Assembly: GCA_020056715.1 (NCBI GenBank) | Contig: JAGVHG010000135.1 | Location: 1 to 33,148 of the forward strand | Direction of reading: 5' to 3' | DNA: 33,148 nt | DNA from: Phycisphaerae bacterium | GTDB taxonomy: Bacteria; Planctomycetota; Phycisphaerae; UBA1845 | Shown: one piece after another, positions 22,989 through 31,417 of the stretch | How the letters are laid out: every line of letters begins with the position of its first letter | Position numbering within the stretch: position 1 is the stretch's first letter | Made by a program: the position numbers and the translations under genes | Notes under the pieces: model-generated | Database searches by the model: none | The model's input: the letters and a program-made list of their open reading frames with translations, nothing else | What the model was told of the DNA's origin: nothing

Positions 22989-23380
22989 CGCAAGAAGGCC
23001 CGGAACCCGGCCTGCTCGAAGTGATGATCTGCGCTGAGGGCCTGCGTGCAGCCCTCATCCTTCATGACGACGAATGACAAGCAATCCGTTAGGGATCAGT
23101 CTTTGTCGGAACGCGAACGGTACAGCTCGAGGCCGCGATCAAAGAGAGAACGCGATTGAGGGACGATGCGAATGGAAGGATTGGCTTGCATGGATTGGAT
23201 CACGCGGTCGGCGGTGGGGCGCCAATCCACACGGGCAAATCCGTCGGCAAATTCCAGTAGGATATAGTCGGTGGTGAGCAGCGGCGCTTTCACCCGCCGG
23301 GACCAGGCCAACGCGGCAACGTGCCACGCATCGTTGGGAATGAACAACGCGCCTAGGAACGATGTGTCGACATAGATCAT
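22922..23380 (-). pseudogene. PIN-domain toxin broken by one in-frame TGA
   Basis: The intact first part (23380 to 23099) gives 94 residues with D5 in MIYVDTSFLGALF and E43 in LLEFAD, typical of a PIN toxin, ending YRSRSDKD and then TGA (23096-23098). Past the stop the same frame reads SLTDCLSFVVM, then KDEGCTQALSADHHFEQAGF. This contains the third PIN Asp (D99 in LTDC) and the ADHHF end motif. In this family the residue after DKD is normally Trp, so TGG to TGA explains the break. The frame stays open to a TGA at 22922-22924. The last 15 or so residues lie in repeat DNA. TGA is a normal stop elsewhere in this window (murJ, tal), so read-through is not expected. It is probably a recently killed toxin, or a sequencing error. 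The 94-residue form would lack half the active site. Confidence 0.85.
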
Positions 23381-23604
23381 TGCTTAGGCGAACCGTGGAT
23401 GTAATGGTCATGCTGCTCGGACCAATCGGTCGGATCATTGGCAATGGGAAGTCGTTCCGCCAGCTCGACGAGGTCGTCCAGCACTCCCCCGGCCCCATTA
23501 TCCTCGAACACAACCTTCACTGCGGTCGGAGCAGCAATTCCCGCCGGCACGGGTTCATCGAGCAGCACCTTCCTGCCGTCGTAATGTCCGTTGATGATCG
23601 TCAT
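23377..23604 (-). CDS. Small antitoxin-like protein paired with the broken PIN toxin
   Basis: 75 residues from ATG 23602-23604, with GGAG about 11 nt upstream; a longer frame upstream runs through repeat DNA and is unlikely. The N-terminus (MTIINGHYDGRKVLLDEPVP) has the beta-strand pattern of DUF104/DUF2281-type antitoxins. The C-terminus (DLVELAERLPIANDPTDWSE) is acidic and would bind the toxin. Its TGA overlaps the toxin ATG by 4 bp (ATGA), a standard toxin-antitoxin layout. With the toxin broken, it may be a solitary antitoxin. Confidence 0.7.
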   Translation of the reverse strand: MTIINGHYDGRKVLLDEPVPAGIAAPTAVKVVFEDNGAGGVLDDLVELAERLPIANDPTDWSEQHDHYIHGSPKQ

Positions 23605-23772
23605 GGGCTTCGTTCTCCGTTTGTTTCCGCCATTGTACGGTCTTGCGCTTCCCATTACAAGTCCCTGGTTGTGTGCTTTGGGAGGTCGGGCGGGCCGCAA
23701 ACGGGCCCGGACACGCCGGGAACCCTTTCCCGCTCTGCGGAAGGGATGTTGGCGACTCCGCCCTCACCCCAA

Positions 23773-23793
23773 CCCTCTCCCTAAGGGAGAGGG
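23773..23793. repeat. Palindromic CCCTCTCCC-TAA-GGGAGAGGG repeat
   Basis: A perfect 9-bp stem with a 3-nt loop, preceded by CCCTCACCCCAA. From memory, this CCCTCACCCC...CCCTCTCCC word is a widespread intergenic repeat in many bacteria. It lies in the 349-bp gap between the antitoxin and priA, where I see no gene. Confidence 0.65.
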
Positions 23794-23953
23794 GGTACCA
23801 TTCTGCGTGCGAGAATCCACCGAAGGCGGACTCGCACGAGCTTCGGTTCGTCCCGCCGGCCTTTGACGACGTTCCATACCACTCGTTCACAAAAACAGAG
23901 ACAATAACACCGGACAATGCCGCACGACTTGCGGGGGCCACAGGCGCAAAGGA

Positions 23954-26248
23954 ATGAAGAGGCCGCAGGCAACAGATTCGACTGGCTACCTTTGGGTAGA
24001 GAAGGGTGAACCCAAGGAAGGCGTGGTGGCCGAGGTGGCGCCCATCCTTCCCGTCGCCCACACCTACTCGTTCAGCGTTCCCACGGCGATGGAAGAGACC
24101 CTCGCGCTCGGACAGCGCGTGCTTGTTCCGCTTAGACGAAAAGGACGAATGACACCAGGGTTCGTCGTCGGCCTGGATCGACGGACGTGGGACAGCACGC
24201 TGCGCCCCGTAGGGTCGCTCGTGGATTCGGCGAGCTTCTTAACTCCGGACCTCATCGAACTCGGACGTGAAATCGCGGCACACTACTGCTGCCCGCTGGG
24301 TCAGACCCTCAAGGCCATCACCCCGGAGGCCGTTCGTAGGCAACGTGGGCTGAGCAAAGTGCGCTACGCACGGCTGGTCGCAACGCCGGATGAAATCCGC
24401 GCGAGCTTGAAACGCATCGGAGCAAAACGGCAGGCGTTGATCGACGCGCTTTCAGGCTTGACGACACCTGTTGCGATCGACGATTTGTTGCGACAGACCA
24501 CGTCATCGGCCGCAGTGCTGCACGGGATAGTGAAAGAAGGTTGGGTCGAGGTCACCGTCCGGCATGAACTACCGGCCGAGCTGGAGGCGGATTGGCCCGC
24601 GGTGGAACCGAGCTTTGAACTCAACGAAGAGCAGCGAAACGCGCTTGAGCAGATTCAAGGTGCGATCGAGGCGAACCGGTTCTCGGTGACGCTGCTGTTC
24701 GGAGTGAGCGGCTGCGGCAAGACGGAGGTCTACATCCGTGCGATGCGCCGGGCGCTGGAACGGGGGCAACAGGCGATTCTCCTTGTGCCCGAGATCGTCC
24801 TGACCACGCAGCTTGTCGGGCGACTGGCGGCACGTTTTCCGCACGTTGCGGTCAACCATAGCGGACTGACGGAGGCCGAGCGCTCGTTGCAGTGGCGGCG
24901 GATCGCGGCCGGGGAGAAGCAGGTCGTCATCGGGACACGCAGCGCGGTTTTTGCCCCGTGTCCCAATCTCGGATTGATCTGCGTCGATGAGGAACAGGAG
25001 ACCAGTTTCAAGAACCTGCAATCCCCGCGGTTCCACGTGCGTGACGTGGCCATCATGCGCGGCAAGCAACGCAACATCCCCATCGTGCTTGGCTCCGCGA
25101 CGCCGTCCTTGGAGACGTGGTACAAAAGCGAGCACCGCGCGGACTATCGGCGAATCATCATCTCCCGCCGCGTCAAAGACCTTCCCATGCCCAAAGTCCA
25201 TATCGTCGACATGGAGAATGAATATGCCGAATTGAAAAAGCCCGTCGTTCTGTCGCGGACCATGGAACGGTTGCTCGGGGAGACGCTTTCTCGCGGCGAG
25301 CAGGCATTGGTGCTAATGAATCGCCGAGGGTTCGCCCATCGCCTTTACTGTCCCGCGTGCCGCGCACGATTGACGTGCCCGAACTGCAATGTCGGGCTTG
25401 TCGTTCACACGGCGATCGGGCAGTCGATCTGTCACTATTGTCGCTGTCGAGTGGTCACACCTACCGTTTGCCCCAATGTCACCTGTGGCGAAAAACTTGT
25501 GCAGGTGGGGTTGGGAACGCAGCGGGTCGAGGCGATCCTGGCCGAGCATTACCCCAAGGCCCGCATTCAACGGGTGGACAGTGACACGATGAGTCACCGG
25601 TCGCATTATCAGCGGATCATCGATGACTTCGAGGCCCGCAAGATCGACATTCTGGTAGGAACGCAGATGATCGCGAAAGGCCTTGATTTTCCATTCGTAT
25701 CGTTCGTGGGCGTGGTGCACGCGGACTCTGCAGCGCTGGCCACGGACTTTCGCGCACATGAAAGGTTGTTCCAGTTGATGACCCAAGTGGCGGGTCGCGC
25801 GGGCCGGGCCGATGCCCCAGGACAGGTTGTGGTACAGACCATGACACCGGAAATGCCGGCGCTATCGTTCGCATTGCGGCACGACTATCCAGCGTTCGCC
25901 GAGGCGGAGTTGAAGATACGGCAGCAGGTTGGTTTCCCGCCGTTCCGGCGGCTGGCGCGGGTGGTGTTGATGCACCCCCGCGAGGAAATGGCGCGGCGTG
26001 AGGCCGAAGCGCTTGTGGTTCGCATTCACTCGACGATCGAGTCGTTGAAGCTCGCCGATACGGACATCATCGGCCCCAACCCGTGTACGCTTTCGCGGTT
26101 GCGCGGGCGATATCGGTATGACGTTCTCGTGCGGACGCCGAGGGCGAGTGACATGCGGAAATTGACCGCACAGTTGGAAACGGACGGCGCACTTCGCACC
26201 AAGGCCGAGTCGATCATAGTCGATGTCGATCCAGTGTCACTGGCGTAG
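23954..26248 (+). CDS. priA: Primosomal protein N' (PriA replication-restart helicase)
   Basis: 764 residues from ATG 23954. An AAAGGA abuts that ATG, while AAGGA (24014-24018) is well placed for GTG 24026 (740 aa), so the later start is a real alternative. The family's N-terminal strand VAEVAPILPVAHTYSFSVP follows. PriA binds stalled forks and reloads the replisome. Walker A is GVSGCGKTE (about 250-258), and the DEAH-like box is DEEQ (about 344) where most PriA proteins have DEEH. GTRSAVFAP, LGSATPSLE and GTQMIAKGLDFP are present. The zinc-binding domain between the helicase lobes has CPACRARLTCPNC and CHYC followed by CPNVTC. The C-terminal GFPPFRRLARV domain is complete. Confidence 0.94.
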   Translation: MKRPQATDSTGYLWVEKGEPKEGVVAEVAPILPVAHTYSFSVPTAMEETLALGQRVLVPLRRKGRMTPGFVVGLDRRTWDSTLRPVGSLVDSASFLTPDLIELGREIAAHYCCPLGQTLKAITPEAVRRQRGLSKVRYARLVATPDEIRASLKRIGAKRQALIDALSGLTTPVAIDDLLRQTTSSAAVLHGIVKEGWVEVTVRHELPAELEADWPAVEPSFELNEEQRNALEQIQGAIEANRFSVTLLFGVSGCGKTEVYIRAMRRALERGQQAILLVPEIVLTTQLVGRLAARFPHVAVNHSGLTEAERSLQWRRIAAGEKQVVIGTRSAVFAPCPNLGLICVDEEQETSFKNLQSPRFHVRDVAIMRGKQRNIPIVLGSATPSLETWYKSEHRADYRRIIISRRVKDLPMPKVHIVDMENEYAELKKPVVLSRTMERLLGETLSRGEQALVLMNRRGFAHRLYCPACRARLTCPNCNVGLVVHTAIGQSICHYCRCRVVTPTVCPNVTCGEKLVQVGLGTQRVEAILAEHYPKARIQRVDSDTMSHRSHYQRIIDDFEARKIDILVGTQMIAKGLDFPFVSFVGVVHADSAALATDFRAHERLFQLMTQVAGRAGRADAPGQVVVQTMTPEMPALSFALRHDYPAFAEAELKIRQQVGFPPFRRLARVVLMHPREEMARREAEALVVRIHSTIESLKLADTDIIGPNPCTLSRLRGRYRYDVLVRTPRASDMRKLTAQLETDGALRTKAESIIVDVDPVSLA

Positions 26249-26303
26249 GAGTTCGACCATAGACCGCATCCTTACGGGCGCGGCTCTGATATCGGCTTCA
26301 ATG

Positions 26304-27425
26304 CTACACACACATCAACCTCGCATGTTCGGCCATGCAGAACCGGTCGGTCATTCCGGCAATGTAGTCGCAAATCACACGCTCCGCGCCTTGCTCATCG
26401 ACGCGGGCGGAAAATCTCGCAGGCAAAGCGTTCGGATCGCGAAGGTAAGTGTTGAATAAAGCACGGATCATGGTTTGCCCCTCAGCGTCGGTCCGCGCAA
26501 CTTCGGGATGACGATAGACGCATTCGTACAAAAAGCTCTCCAATTCGACGAGTCGCGGTTCGGCAATAGTCGATAGAGCGACCAGCGGCGTGGGCACGGT
26601 TCGTACTTGGCCTGGCGAATGGATCGGGGTGAGTAGTGACCGTGAGGTGTGCACGATGTCCGCGAGCAGTGTGTTCAGTAAAGCATCGAGCACTATGCGA
26701 CGGACCGAATGGATATTCTCTATGCCGCCGCCTTTCACGGACTCATCAAACGCTCGTCGCCACAAGGCAAGCTCACTCAATTCGGACAAATCAACAAACC
26801 CCGCACCGATAGCGTCCTCCAGATCGTGACAGTTGTAGGCAATGCGATCGGCCAGTGAGACGATTTGCGACTCGACGGACGGGCCGTCGTGCATCGGTTG
26901 GGCGGTGTCGTACCGTGTGGTGTGCGTTCGCAGGCCGGCAAGGACTTCGAGTGTGAGGTTCAACCCGCGGAATGCGGGAAAGGGATGCTCAAGATATTCG
27001 ACGACGCGTACCGAGTGGGCATTGTGGTTGAACCCGCCGTGGTGCACCATCGCTTCGTTGAGGGCGGTTTCTCCCGCGTGGCCGAAGGGTGGGTGGCCCA
27101 AATCGTGGGCGAGCGTGATCGCCTCCGCCAGAGCTTCATTGGCGCGTAAGGCGACGGCGAGGCAGCGGGCGATCTGTGCGGCTTCGAGTGTATGGGTCAG
27201 TCGCGTTCGGAAGTGGTCATGGTGCGACGGAGCAAATACCTGCGTCTTGTGCTCGAGGCGCCGGAAGGCCGTGCTCTCAATGATCCGATGGCGGTCGAAC
27301 TCGAACGGGCCGCGCAGGGGATCGTCCGGCTCGGGATGCACACGGCCACGCGAACCGGCGGAGCCCACGGCATAAGGGGCGAGCGAGTGTTCGCTGTCGG
27401 GCATCGGATTGTATTCTACGCTCAC
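26304..27425 (-). CDS. Deoxyguanosinetriphosphate triphosphohydrolase-like protein (dGTPase family)
   Basis: 373 residues from GTG 27425; an ATG seven codons later is an alternative and neither has a clear ribosome site. HD-domain metal residues are visible: H78 in RTRLTHTLE, H107-D108 in AHDLGHPPFGHAGE, and the later Asp in SLADRIAYNCHDLEDAI. The start region DRHRIIESTAFRRLEHKTQV is characteristic of the bacterial dGTPase family, which removes triphosphate from dNTPs. It is cytoplasmic. It converges with priA and follows the DUF971 gene by 34 bp; the gap holds a heptamer array, so co-transcription is likely. Confidence 0.92.
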   Translation of the reverse strand: MSVEYNPMPDSEHSLAPYAVGSAGSRGRVHPEPDDPLRGPFEFDRHRIIESTAFRRLEHKTQVFAPSHHDHFRTRLTHTLEAAQIARCLAVALRANEALAEAITLAHDLGHPPFGHAGETALNEAMVHHGGFNHNAHSVRVVEYLEHPFPAFRGLNLTLEVLAGLRTHTTRYDTAQPMHDGPSVESQIVSLADRIAYNCHDLEDAIGAGFVDLSELSELALWRRAFDESVKGGGIENIHSVRRIVLDALLNTLLADIVHTSRSLLTPIHSPGQVRTVPTPLVALSTIAEPRLVELESFLYECVYRHPEVARTDAEGQTMIRALFNTYLRDPNALPARFSARVDEQGAERVICDYIAGMTDRFCMAEHARLMCV

Positions 27426-27439
27426 ATGCTAAAACGGGG

Positions 27440-27467
27440 GAACTTCTAACTTTGAACTTCTAGCTTC
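27440..27467. repeat. Heptamer array, four units around GAACTTC
   Basis: GAACTTC, TAACTTT, GAACTTC and TAGCTTC follow in strict 7-nt phase between the DUF971 and dGTPase genes. On the minus strand it supplies the TAG stop of the DUF971 gene (27460-27462). Confidence 0.7.
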
Positions 27468-27834
27468 CCGCATTGGCGCCAAGGGAGCGAAGGAACCGGA
27501 AGTCGAAGATGCCCGTGTTGTGGCCGTCGGACCAGTCGAACTGGATGGCGTAGGCGCCGACGAGACGGGCGGTAAGCACACGAACGCCGGTGGGATCGGC
27601 CTTGAGAATGCGTAAAGGATTGCTCCCTTGTTGTTCACGTTCGGTGCGGCAGGTGGCGCAGGGGCAGACACGACGAAGCTGGGCGAGGGAGAATTCGCTA
27701 TTTTTCCCGTCTTTCCACTCAATCAGCAGTCTTTGCTCGGCGATTTTGACCTTCAAATCCTTGGGCGTAACGGAATCGTCGTGCGGGCCGCGATGGGCGG
27801 ACGGAGCGGGGATCGCGGACGGGTCATCAGGCAT
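27460..27834 (-). CDS. DUF971 (GBBH-like N-terminal) domain protein
   Basis: 124 residues from ATG 27832-27834. DUF971 is a small domain shared with the N-terminus of gamma-butyrobetaine hydroxylase and found alone in many bacteria, sometimes near Fe-S or Mrp-type genes; its role is not settled. Visible family features are LLIEWKDGKNSEFSLAQLRR, the cysteine motif RVCPCATCRTE, and the C-terminal YAIQFDWSDGHNTGIFDFRF. The start is preceded by CCTCC and has no good ribosome site, so a start 11 codons upstream is possible. The alpha/beta hydrolase gene ends 33 bp upstream, so a three-gene unit with dgt is plausible. Confidence 0.88.
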   Translation of the reverse strand: MPDDPSAIPAPSAHRGPHDDSVTPKDLKVKIAEQRLLIEWKDGKNSEFSLAQLRRVCPCATCRTEREQQGSNPLRILKADPTGVRVLTARLVGAYAIQFDWSDGHNTGIFDFRFLRSLGANAGS

Positions 27835-27867
27835 GGAGGTTAGTTTACTTGAAAGGCCCCGGAGCAC

Positions 27868-28998
27868 CTAAACGCGGGTTGTCGCCGGCTCGGCGTGTGC
27901 CCCGGCGAGGGCGGGTTCAAAGGCCGATGACGGCGAAGCCTCGACAGCCAAGAGCTTCTCTCGACGAGATGGCCGGATGGGAATGGGTCGGGGCGACCGG
28001 CGGCGAACGGCGAGATATTCGTCGAAGAAGCACAGTATCCGGTCGGCATAAAGTTTCGGGGCGACCACCACGCCATGGTTGTGGCTGGCGCCGGGAACGA
28101 TCCACAAGGATTTCGGTCCAAGGGCGAGATCGTACAAGGCCTGCGACTGAGCGATGGGAATGGTGCTGTCCTTCTCCCCGTGAATGAGCAGGATCGGCTT
28201 AGGCCCCATCCGTACGACGGCCTTTCGCACTGACGGGAAACGACAATTGAACCGGCGGGCACACTCCCGAAACAGGAGCCAACGAAGGAATTGCCAGAAA
28301 ACTGGCGGGTGGTTTTCGGCGACGATGCGGATGCGAGCAAAGATGGTGGCAAAACGCCGCATCAGGTACTCGAGCGTGGTATCGCTGCTGAAGGCGCCGT
28401 CGGTGACGATCGCACGGACGTTTTCGACCGCCGCAGCCGCCAAGATGGCTGCTCCGCCGCCGCGGGAGATCCCGAACACTCCGATATCGCAAGGTCGATC
28501 TTGTTGCTCTAAGTACGAACCGATGAAGGCGATCGCGCCGAGCATATCATCCCGTTCGCGATCGCTAGGCCACTGCCGCGGACGGTAGCCCTCTTCGGGA
28601 GCCGAGGCGCCGTGGCCGCGAAAATCGAAGGAAAAAACATCGTAACCGGTGTCGAGCAGCGGCCGACAGTAGCGCAGGCAACTTGCTCGATCAGTGCCGA
28701 ACTCGTGGGCGAACACGACCATGCCCAGGGGCAGACTATCGGCATCGCGGTGGGACAGGATGGTGCCTTCGAGAAGATGGCCATCGACGGCGCGGAAGCT
28801 GACCTCCTCGCCGTTCCACCGTTGGCTGTCGTTGCAGCCGTTCTCCGGGGTGGGGGCAACGTCGTCGAGAATGTTGATCATGATCCGGACATAACGCCGT
28901 AGGACAAGAGCGGGGTAGATGAGCAATCCGCCCAGGACCAGGGCGATCGCCAACGCGCTGCCCAGCGTCCACATCCACGGATGAATCGACCAGTCCAT
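27868..28998 (-). CDS. Membrane-anchored alpha/beta hydrolase
   Basis: 376 residues. The N-terminal membrane segment (about 9-33, MWTLGSALAIALVLGGLLIY) is followed by an alpha/beta-hydrolase domain: oxyanion/HG-like region FAHEFGTDR, FRGHGAS (127-132 region), nucleophile Ser178 in GVFGISRGGG, Asp277 in HGEKDSTIP, and His306 or H308 in GASHNHGV. It resembles the COG1073/BAAT-like hydrolases. The substrate is unknown (an ester, thioester or peptide). The last 30 residues are basic then Ala-rich and look unconserved. It is the first gene of a possible unit with DUF971 and dgt. I see nothing in the 225 bp upstream. Confidence 0.85.
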   Translation of the reverse strand: MDWSIHPWMWTLGSALAIALVLGGLLIYPALVLRRYVRIMINILDDVAPTPENGCNDSQRWNGEEVSFRAVDGHLLEGTILSHRDADSLPLGMVVFAHEFGTDRASCLRYCRPLLDTGYDVFSFDFRGHGASAPEEGYRPRQWPSDRERDDMLGAIAFIGSYLEQQDRPCDIGVFGISRGGGAAILAAAAVENVRAIVTDGAFSSDTTLEYLMRRFATIFARIRIVAENHPPVFWQFLRWLLFRECARRFNCRFPSVRKAVVRMGPKPILLIHGEKDSTIPIAQSQALYDLALGPKSLWIVPGASHNHGVVVAPKLYADRILCFFDEYLAVRRRSPRPIPIRPSRREKLLAVEASPSSAFEPALAGAHAEPATTRV

Positions 28999-29223
28999 TA
29001 TCTACCTGCTCCGTCGCAAACGGGGCGAACCTCTCACGTAACGAACTTCAAACCCTCGATGAATCAGACACGCCCGGACCTCTACGGGTTGGCCCAATAC
29101 CCGATTGGTCTACGAAATCAGACCGCCGTGCCACCTCGGTCCTCCGAGTGTTTTACGATCGACAGGCTTAAAGGCAAGTCTTTAGTTATCGTCCGGGTAC
29201 CGAGAGCGTGACCATACGTTAAA

Positions 29224-30201
29224 CTAGGGCGGGATGGGGTCATCTTCACCCAGCCAAGCCGGGTAAAGGGGTGAACGCCCCTGGAGTACTCGGACCACGT
29301 CCTCGACCACATCGTTCATCCTCGCCAAGCCTGCGACGGATCGTGACCCAATGTGGGGGGTGAAGATAGTGTTGGGGACCAGCATGAGGGGATGATCGGC
29401 TAGTAGGGGTTCGGGGTCAAATACGTCCAAAGCCGCACCCGCAAGTGTCCCAGCCGCCAGAGATTCCGCCAAGGCTAGGGAGTCGACGACACCCCCGCGA
29501 GATGTGTTGATGAGGAGGGTACCCTTTTTGAACTCCTTCAAGGCTGCGGCGTCGATTAGGTTTCTTGTGATCTCGGTCAAGGGGACGTGCAAAGTGACGA
29601 CATCGGCGTGGGCATACAATTGATCCTTGGTCACCGGCGTTGCGACGAAGTCGAGCCAGCCGGGAGAGACGATATCGTTGTAGAGGATGGTCATACCGAA
29701 TCCGTTGCGGCAGCGCCTTGCAACGGCCCGCCCGATCCGACCCATCCCAACGATGCCCAAGGTCAATTCGGACATCTCCCGCGAACAGGACCCCCCGCGC
29801 GCTTCCCAAAAACTTCCCCTGCGTACCATCGCGTCGCAACCGCTGATGTTGCGCAACAAGCCGATTATCATGCCTACGGTGAGATCGGCGACGGCGTCCG
29901 TCGAGGCGTTGGGCGTGTAGACTACGGCGATGCCCCGCTTCCGTGCGGCGTCCACGTCGATGTTCTCCAGACCCACACCGCCTCGTCCGATCACGCGAAG
30001 CCGGGGGGCTGATTCGATTACGGCGCGGGTGACGGTGGTGCGTGTGCGGACGAGGAGCGCGTCGCAGTCGGCGACGGCCTCCTTGAGATGAACTTCATCG
30101 CAAGCGTCAAGGACGACGACTTCACCGACAGCGCGGAGCTTCTCCACCGCGGGGGCGTCGAACGCTTCGGCCAATACGATGCGAGGGCGTCGCTTGGGCA
30201 T
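29224..30201 (-). CDS. D-isomer-specific 2-hydroxyacid dehydrogenase (phosphoglycerate dehydrogenase-like)
   Basis: 325 residues. NAD-binding motif GIVGMGRIGRA (149-159); catalytic Arg235 in NTSRGGVVD, Glu264 in DVFDPEP and His283 in TPHIGS. The N-terminal region (VIGRGGVGLENIDVDAARKR, then GIAVVYTPNAS) matches the SerA branch. It is short: there is no ACT or intervening domain, so if it is a phosphoglycerate dehydrogenase it would lack serine feedback control. Other 2-hydroxyacid substrates are possible. It is a single gene, divergent from the PEBP-like gene. Confidence 0.88.
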   Translation of the reverse strand: MPKRRPRIVLAEAFDAPAVEKLRAVGEVVVLDACDEVHLKEAVADCDALLVRTRTTVTRAVIESAPRLRVIGRGGVGLENIDVDAARKRGIAVVYTPNASTDAVADLTVGMIIGLLRNISGCDAMVRRGSFWEARGGSCSREMSELTLGIVGMGRIGRAVARRCRNGFGMTILYNDIVSPGWLDFVATPVTKDQLYAHADVVTLHVPLTEITRNLIDAAALKEFKKGTLLINTSRGGVVDSLALAESLAAGTLAGAALDVFDPEPLLADHPLMLVPNTIFTPHIGSRSVAGLARMNDVVEDVVRVLQGRSPLYPAWLGEDDPIPP

Positions 30202-30303
30202 GGTCGTCGATCATCCGCTTCGCCGGGGAGGGAGTCAATCCGGAGTGAACGCGCCGTTCGAGGTATTTCCGGGTATGTTGCAGGCCGGCAGGGTATTTGT
30301 AGG

Positions 30304-30939
30304 ATGGAAACGATGGATCGAGTTCGCGCCCGGTGTTACCATTCGTTGCACGGTTGGTTCCTGATCGCGGCAATCGGAGCGGCGCAGGGGTGCGCACCAT
30401 CGGTCGAATCGAAACAGACTCATCCCCAAACCGAAACGGCAAGCCCGGCAGCAGGAGACAAAAGCATGGCACTGACGATCCGAAGTTCGGCCTTCGCGAA
30501 CCAAGCATGGATCCCGAAACGGTTCACGGGAGACGGTGAGGACGTATCCCCGGAACTGTTGTGGTCCGGCGTTCCGACGGGGGTGAAGGAACTGACGCTG
30601 ATCTGCGACGATCCGGACGCACCCACGCCCCAGCCGTGGGTGCATTGGGTCATCTTTAAGATACCCGCGACCGCGACCGGCCTTCGAGAGCACGTTCCCA
30701 CCACCGGGTTGCTCTCCGAGCCGGAGGGGGCGATGCAAGGCGTCAACTCGTGGAGTGAGATCGGCTATCGGGGCCCGGCGCCGCCTCGTGGACACGGTGT
30801 CCATCATTACCATTTCAAGCTCTACGCCCTTGATACGGCCCTGGCCGTTGCCGCCGGAGCGGACAAGAAAACCATTCTCGCCGCGATGGAGGGCCACATT
30901 CTCGCTCAAGCAGAGTGGGTCGGCACCTACGAACGGTAA
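30304..30939 (+). CDS. YbhB/YbcL (PEBP, Raf kinase inhibitor-like) family protein with export signal
   Basis: 211 residues from ATG 30304; ATG 30313 is an alternative. A hydrophobic segment (HGWFLIAAIGAAQGC, about 16-30) suggests export. The Cys30 preceded by Ala-Gln-Gly is close to but not a proper lipobox, so a lipoprotein is possible but not shown. After a low-complexity linker comes the PEBP fold: FTGDGEDVSPELLW, ICDDPDAPTPQPWVHW (ligand-pocket DPDxP and HW), and GPAPPRGHGVHHYHFKLYAL. Bacterial members bind small anions; their cellular role is mostly unclear. It stands alone, divergent from the dehydrogenase. Confidence 0.88.
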   Translation: METMDRVRARCYHSLHGWFLIAAIGAAQGCAPSVESKQTHPQTETASPAAGDKSMALTIRSSAFANQAWIPKRFTGDGEDVSPELLWSGVPTGVKELTLICDDPDAPTPQPWVHWVIFKIPATATGLREHVPTTGLLSEPEGAMQGVNSWSEIGYRGPAPPRGHGVHHYHFKLYALDTALAVAAGADKKTILAAMEGHILAQAEWVGTYER

Positions 30940-31038
30940 AGGCCCATCGCCGAAGATCCTGAGTGGGGCCGTTCGCTCGCGTGCCAAGAGCTTGGTTATG
31001 CTTCGGGGTTGAAATAAGACAACCTGAAACCGTCGCGC

Positions 31039-31125
31039 AACTGGCTTTGATTTGGCTTCGTTATCCACTTTACGACGCCGTAAGTCGTTGTTCGTCATAG
31101 GATTATCGTTTTGTAACTGGCTTTG
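31039..31125 (+). repeat. Direct repeat AACTGGCTTTG, 76 bp apart
   Basis: AACTGGCTTTG occurs at 31039-31049 and 31115-31125, each followed by TTTGG with or without one extra A. It lies in the 478-bp gap 30940-31417, where no gene is supported. It is possibly a regulatory or recombination remnant. Confidence 0.3.
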
Positions 31126-31266
31126 TTTGGTAGGGGCGCTTTTTCGCGTATGTCCCTATTTCCCAATGCGTCTGCGCGCGGGCTGGGCGCTGAGGGCTTC
31201 AACTACCGTAATAACTTCGCGGGTGATCGGTGGAATTTCTGACCGGACCGATCAGAGCCAAGGGGG

Positions 31267-31294
31267 GATTGGCGATTTTCGATTGTCGATTAAA
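31267..31294. repeat. Heptamer array, four GATTNNN units
   Basis: GATTGGC, GATTTTC, GATTGTC and GATTAAA follow in strict 7-nt phase in the gap between the PEBP gene and the ATPase. The GATTGTC unit is identical to the one at 6220-6233. Confidence 0.65.
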
Positions 31295-31417
31295 GGATTC
31301 GTTGTGGCAGTTGATCGTCGAGCGTTCGGCCTTGAATCGTGATGCCGGAGTGTTCGAGCACGCGACCGACCTACCAGCCATCTTCGCGATGGATCGCCAC
31401 ATGGTAGGCGGATCGAT

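Noticed and set aside
23096-23098. TGA recoded as Trp or selenocysteine in the PIN toxin
   Set aside because: TGA ends normal genes in this window (murJ, tal, the glycosyltransferase), Trp is coded TGG throughout, and no SECIS-like hairpin is evident. A nonsense change is simpler.
29224-30201. Calling the dehydrogenase serA outright
   Set aside because: The ACT domain is missing and several 2-hydroxyacid dehydrogenases share the visible motifs, so the substrate is left open.
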